Positions 60,501 to 64,000 of a stretch of DNA of 64,000 nucleotides are shown here, piece after piece. Both the position numbers and the translations under genes were made by a program. The DNA comes from Wuchereria bancrofti (Eukaryota; Nematoda; Chromadorea; Rhabditida; Onchocercidae): positions 3,236,163 to 3,300,162 of the forward strand of contig SSBO01000009.1 of the NCBI GenBank assembly GCA_005281725.1. Reading direction: 5' to 3'. How positions within the stretch are numbered: position 1 is the stretch's first letter; each line of letters opens with the position of its first letter. The notes beneath the pieces were generated by a model. The model was given only the letters and a program-made list of their open reading frames with translations. It searched no databases and was not told the origin of the DNA.

Positions 60501-62576
60501 GTAATGCTCTTTGTAAAGGCTTAAAACGTCCCTTACAAGGTCAATTTTGCACATTAGAAAGAACGTGTATGTTAAATAATTTAGGAAAGAATCAATATTC
60601 TATTCTTAAGTACTAATTGATAAAATCTTTTCCTAGGTATTGTCAATATAAAATTTTTTGAAGAGAATTTTCTAATCGAATTGAGAAATTTATTCTTTAA
60701 TCGTTGTTCTAATTAAAAATATGAATTTTAAATAATTGTATAATTCTAGAGCGTTGTATTGCTTATCCGGATTGGGGTAATTGTAATCAATTAAACTATC
60801 AATGGTTTTATAACTTAACCAAAGGTACTTGTGAGCAGTTTTTATGGGGTGGTTGCAATGACGGCAATGAAAATCGATTTGATACATTTGAGAAATGTCA
60901 ACAAATTTGTGAAATCCCAACAAAAAGTTGGTTTTTTCACTCGTTTCAAATTATCACTTCATTTAAATTCTGAGATATCATATCAGTATCAGTTGCAATG
61001 TTCAATCGAATAGTTTCTTTTGTTCTATGAGTTATTGCCAAAACATTATACAGTATTTAACAGTTTTTGAAAAAACAAAATTGAAGTTTGTTCATTTGAT
61101 CGGAAAACTTTTTATGCGTGGTTTTATTATTTGACTATGTTTTCAGGAATTGAGCATCGAGTCTTTGTAGCAATAAATTTATTAAATTTTACATTAAAAA
61201 AAATTTTTTTTAATTGAATTTAAATGTATGATATTCATTTAAGACGAATGTTCCGATCCATTAGATCGTGGACGTTGGTGTGAATCAATGTCGAATCGTT
61301 ACTATTACAATTCCGAGACAAATACTTGTAGAGGTTTCCATTATACAGGATGCGGGAAAAGTCAAAATATATTTATGACGCAACAAGCGTGTGAGGAAAA
61401 GTAAGCGTGAATTTAAGATGAGCTATCTAACTTTTATTAACTAAATTTTCTAACATTGGTTACAAACAAATTTGGAAGTTTAAAAAAAAGCTTGAAAAAA
61501 CAGAAAAAAGAAAGGAAACATTTTGTTAATCTAAAAATTTACCAAAACCAAATTTGATTAAAAGTGATATTTCAAATATTGGCAAAGGTTAGAAAAATGA
61601 AAAAATTTTTGCAACTGTAAAAATTATGTTTTATTGTATGAACACTGTTCAGATGTATCAACCAAACGAATATGTCATCCTCATTGTCCTCACTGGACAT
61701 CATTTCATCTGGCCAAATCAACTGTAAGTTATTTGTCACTTTTAAATTACATAATTTTTAAATTTATGTGATATCATAATTTTACCTTGTCATTATTATC
61801 AGATTTAAAACAAAAAATGAGGAAAAATTAAAATCATTTTTTTTTTTTGCTATAGATAGAGGTGTAAAACCATTTGTGAAAAACATATCGTCTACACATC
61901 AAATTTTGATGGCGGATAGTGCTCCGTACATAAAAACAGATGCGGAATGGCTTGAAGATGGAAAATGTGTCGGTTATAGGTAATCAAATTTGTCACCAAT
62001 TTGTCATCATAGAAAAGTCTTCTTAAAAATGCCATCATAATAAAATTGCAGCACTTTTTTCTCTATTCTTAAATAAACAGAAAACAATCAAACCAGCTGT
62101 TTGCTTTTTAGATACAATATTACCGGAAAAAGAACTCGTCTAATGAGTTACCTTTGTTTAATGGAATCAGGTGGCACATGTAATACACAGGTAGATTATC
62201 TATTTTAAAATATTAGTTTGAAGAAGTTTTAAAATTAATCATTGATCTAAGTTATTTTCATTTTATGTCTATTCATACTAGGTTTGGGCAAAATTCGTAA
62301 CTTTAATTCTTATCGAATAAGATGAAATGAATTAACGATGTGAAAGAGACGAGAATCTGTTGTCAGCAAAATTATTTCTTATCGTTACAGACTTTATCAA
62401 CCACAAATGGTGACGAAAAATGTCGCTTAATACAGCCATGGCTCAAAGGTATGCATCTATATTCTTGGTTCTTTATCATCGATCAGCAACCTTATCCGAT
62501 TGGTAAGCAGGCTTTGAACGAAACAACTGCCACACTGATAATTTTGCCACCAAATGATTGCCATAGAGTGTGCTGA
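54529..62576 (+). CDS. Secreted multi-domain Kunitz protein (nine Kunitz domains)
   Basis: Twenty-one exons: 54529-54657, 55087-55175, 55601-55659, 55902-56080, 56231-56309, 56538-56737, 57141-57276, 57871-58080, 58215-58433, 58806-58881, 59147-59287, 59512-59567, 59616-59720, 59955-60086, 60348-60539, 60750-60926, 61244-61400, 61653-61723, 61856-61979, 62112-62190 and 62391-62576. All phases match; 931 residues. Signal peptide about 1-20 (ALLLIVFLPAFNKAA). Kunitz domains are encoded by exons 1-3, 4-5, 6, 9, 10-11, 13-14, 15, 16 and 17-18, each with six cysteines and most with the YY, F-Y-GC, GN-NRF core. Exons 7-8 are a Ser/Asn-rich spacer; exons 19-21 add a Cys-containing C-terminal region. 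Kunitz domains usually block serine proteases, and nematode multi-Kunitz proteins are often linked to cuticle and moulting. The residue after cysteine 2 (P1) is S, R, K, N, S, A, L, N, E in order, so only two domains suit trypsin-like targets. The exon 15 donor at 60540 is chosen because the later GTATGT site would create a stop. Confidence 0.87.
60209..60289. repeat. 29-bp tandem repeat in Kunitz gene intron 14
   Basis: Three units starting CATTACC at 60209, 60238 and 60260. The first and third are about 29 bases and nearly identical; the middle unit lacks seven bases (TTGAGTA) and has G for T. Confidence 0.9.
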
Positions 62577-64000
62577 TAATTGTTTTTAAAATACGCTTCA
62601 AATCACTCGAAACATTGAAAACATAAAAGTGAAAGAATAAAATATTTGCAAACACATTCGGTGATAACATTTGTTGAGGGATTTACTGATAATGCAACAT
62701 TTTGGCTTACCTAAACACTTGGCTATTTACTCAAAACTATTCCCTAAATCTTATTTCTATGAATTTACTTTCTCTCTTCTTGTCCATTTGCAATGACATA
62801 ATTGGATTTTTATGGCACGAAAAATGTTTTAGCTCAAGTTATTTTGGCTAAATACTCTTTAAATTAAAAATGAACTGAAAAGATCAGAGTATCACTCTAA
62901 GTGGATACACTTTTTATTAAGTTTCTTTATTTCTGTTGATTCAGTCTAAATTTAAATTTGCTGTCATTTTTATAATTTAAAAAGAAAAAAAAAACTAAAC
63001 AAAACATCTGTCATGCGGTTGTTGCACTGCAAGAAGAAACACTACAAATGAAGAAAAGGTAAAGTAATGAATGAATGCTTCAATGGCAATTTTGCAATGA
63101 ATGTGTAAGGCACTGCAATATTCGTAATAGTAAAGTAACTTACTATTTGTCATAAAGAATATTTTTGCATTGATACTATATCAACCTGAAATATTTGATC
63201 TTTCTTTTCATTTCGTATTTTCATATTTGTTCCATTTATCTTGCATAATTAATTTCTTTAAAATTCTTATGTTAACAAATTACTATTTTCTTCTCTTTTT
63301 CTTTGTTTTATAGTTCTATTTTATTTAAAATCCTTTTTTTCAAATCTTATTCATGTAATTTGATGTTGAAAGAAACAAAATTTATTGATTTGTAGAAATT
63401 TTGGAGTTATTCTGATTATTATTGATAATATAATAGTTATTAATGCATATTCACTTCTATTTTGCTGATTCTTTTCATATTAATTTAATGTTTGATCTTT
63501 TTGATCAAGCAGATCTCATTTCATTCAACTATCAAATATTTATCAAGCTTTTATTTATTTAAATATTTAGTTGCACTGAAAATTTAATTAAATAAAAGGA
63601 CAGAAAATGAAATACTGCAGATTATTAGCTGTGATCTTGTGAACTCTTATGATTTATTCATCTTCTTGCATATTTTTTTATTTGTTCCTTTGTTTATTTC
63701 TATAAATTAATGAGCGAAATAAAAACTTTACTGATAAATTTTTAGATTCTTGGATTTTTCTTGTTTTGAGCATGGCAAAATTTTATTGTATAAAATTGAT
63801 TCTACGAAGTTGCTTCGTTAGATTCTACAACGGAAATCAACGTATCGTCACACACTTCAACATCTTCGTCATTCTTTCATCGCTGTCCTTCATGAAGAGC
63901 CACTGGGCAACAAATGAATTTTAGTGGAAATTCTCAACTCACAAGCAAAAGCAGTAAAAAACCGGTTTTAAAAGAATGAATTACCGGAAAATATGAAATT
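62577..64000. other. Downstream spacer, no gene seen
   Basis: AT-rich DNA to the window end, containing the Kunitz 3' UTR. The only structure noted is a small hairpin ACGAAG-TTG-CTTCGT at 63804-63818, flanked by 8-base direct repeats GATTCTAC at 63798-63805 and 63821-63828. Confidence 0.5.
62636..62641 (+). terminator. Polyadenylation signal of the Kunitz gene
   Basis: AATAAA 60 bases after the stop codon at 62574-62576, a normal distance. Confidence 0.6.

Noticed and set aside
60540..60616. Longer version of Kunitz exon 15 ending at the GTATGT donor near 60567
   Set aside because: Splicing there to 60750 would create TAG at the junction, and the AC/GTGTAT option would shift the frame. The donor at 60540 keeps the frame of the next Kunitz domain.
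1..64000. tRNA, rRNA, spliced-leader RNA and CRISPR arrays
   Set aside because: I looked for cloverleaf B-box-like sequences, the nematode SL1 sequence and regular short spaced repeats by eye and found none. A covariance-model scan would be more reliable than this reading.

Overview
The window looks like nuclear DNA of a parasitic nematode, most likely a filarial or other spirurid (clade III) worm. It is strongly AT-rich. The genes are cut into many short exons with short-to-medium introns, and every recognisable protein has a nematode or general metazoan homologue. I saw no bacterial, viral or autonomous transposon genes. The species is an inference: no rRNA, spliced-leader gene or other marker is present.

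Eight spliced protein genes can be reconstructed with reading frames that stay in phase across every junction. Left to right they are: (1) 1-3180 (+), the 3' part of a bHLH-PAS transcription factor of the CKY-1/NPAS4 type; (2) 8487-11834 (+), a PP2C phosphatase of the PPM1A/B type; (3) 14701-17190 (-), a four-exon secreted cytokine of the IL-17 family, whose exons are mostly too short or too fragmented to stand out as open frames; (4) 20402-24918 (+), a CoREST-like ELM2/SANT corepressor with a GATA-like zinc finger between its two SANT domains; (5) 29834-31026 (+), a small Ly6/uPAR protein with a signal peptide and a hydrophobic tail; (6) 36767-42063 (-), a CAPN15/small-optic-lobes calpain in 16 exons, one intron of which appears to be GC-AG; (7) 44198-48669 (+), a STAR-family KH RNA-binding protein (Quaking/GLD-1/ASD-2 group) with a 32-nt micro-exon; (8) 54529-62576 (+), a secreted protein in 21 exons with nine Kunitz domains.

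The genes do not form one pathway. They are a mix of nuclear regulators (1, 4), signalling and protein turnover (2, 6), RNA control (7) and secreted or surface proteins (3, 5, 8). The spacers of 1.4-6 kb are AT-rich and hold microsatellites, short tandem duplications, inverted repeats and strongly strand-biased tracts. Four weaker coding candidates are listed with low confidence: a two-exon small ORF after the phosphatase, an exon-like stretch after the corepressor, a cysteine-rich ORF near 51.4 kb and a repeat-derived ORF near 43.2 kb.

The most interesting items are the IL-17-like gene with its altered cysteine pattern and its inverted-repeat splice acceptor, the nine-Kunitz protein whose reactive-site residues are mostly not Lys or Arg, the ELM2-SANT-zinc finger-SANT architecture, and a 55-nt near-perfect hairpin at 3859-3913. 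All exon boundaries are hand-predicted from GT/AG signals, phase and family similarity; there was no transcript evidence.
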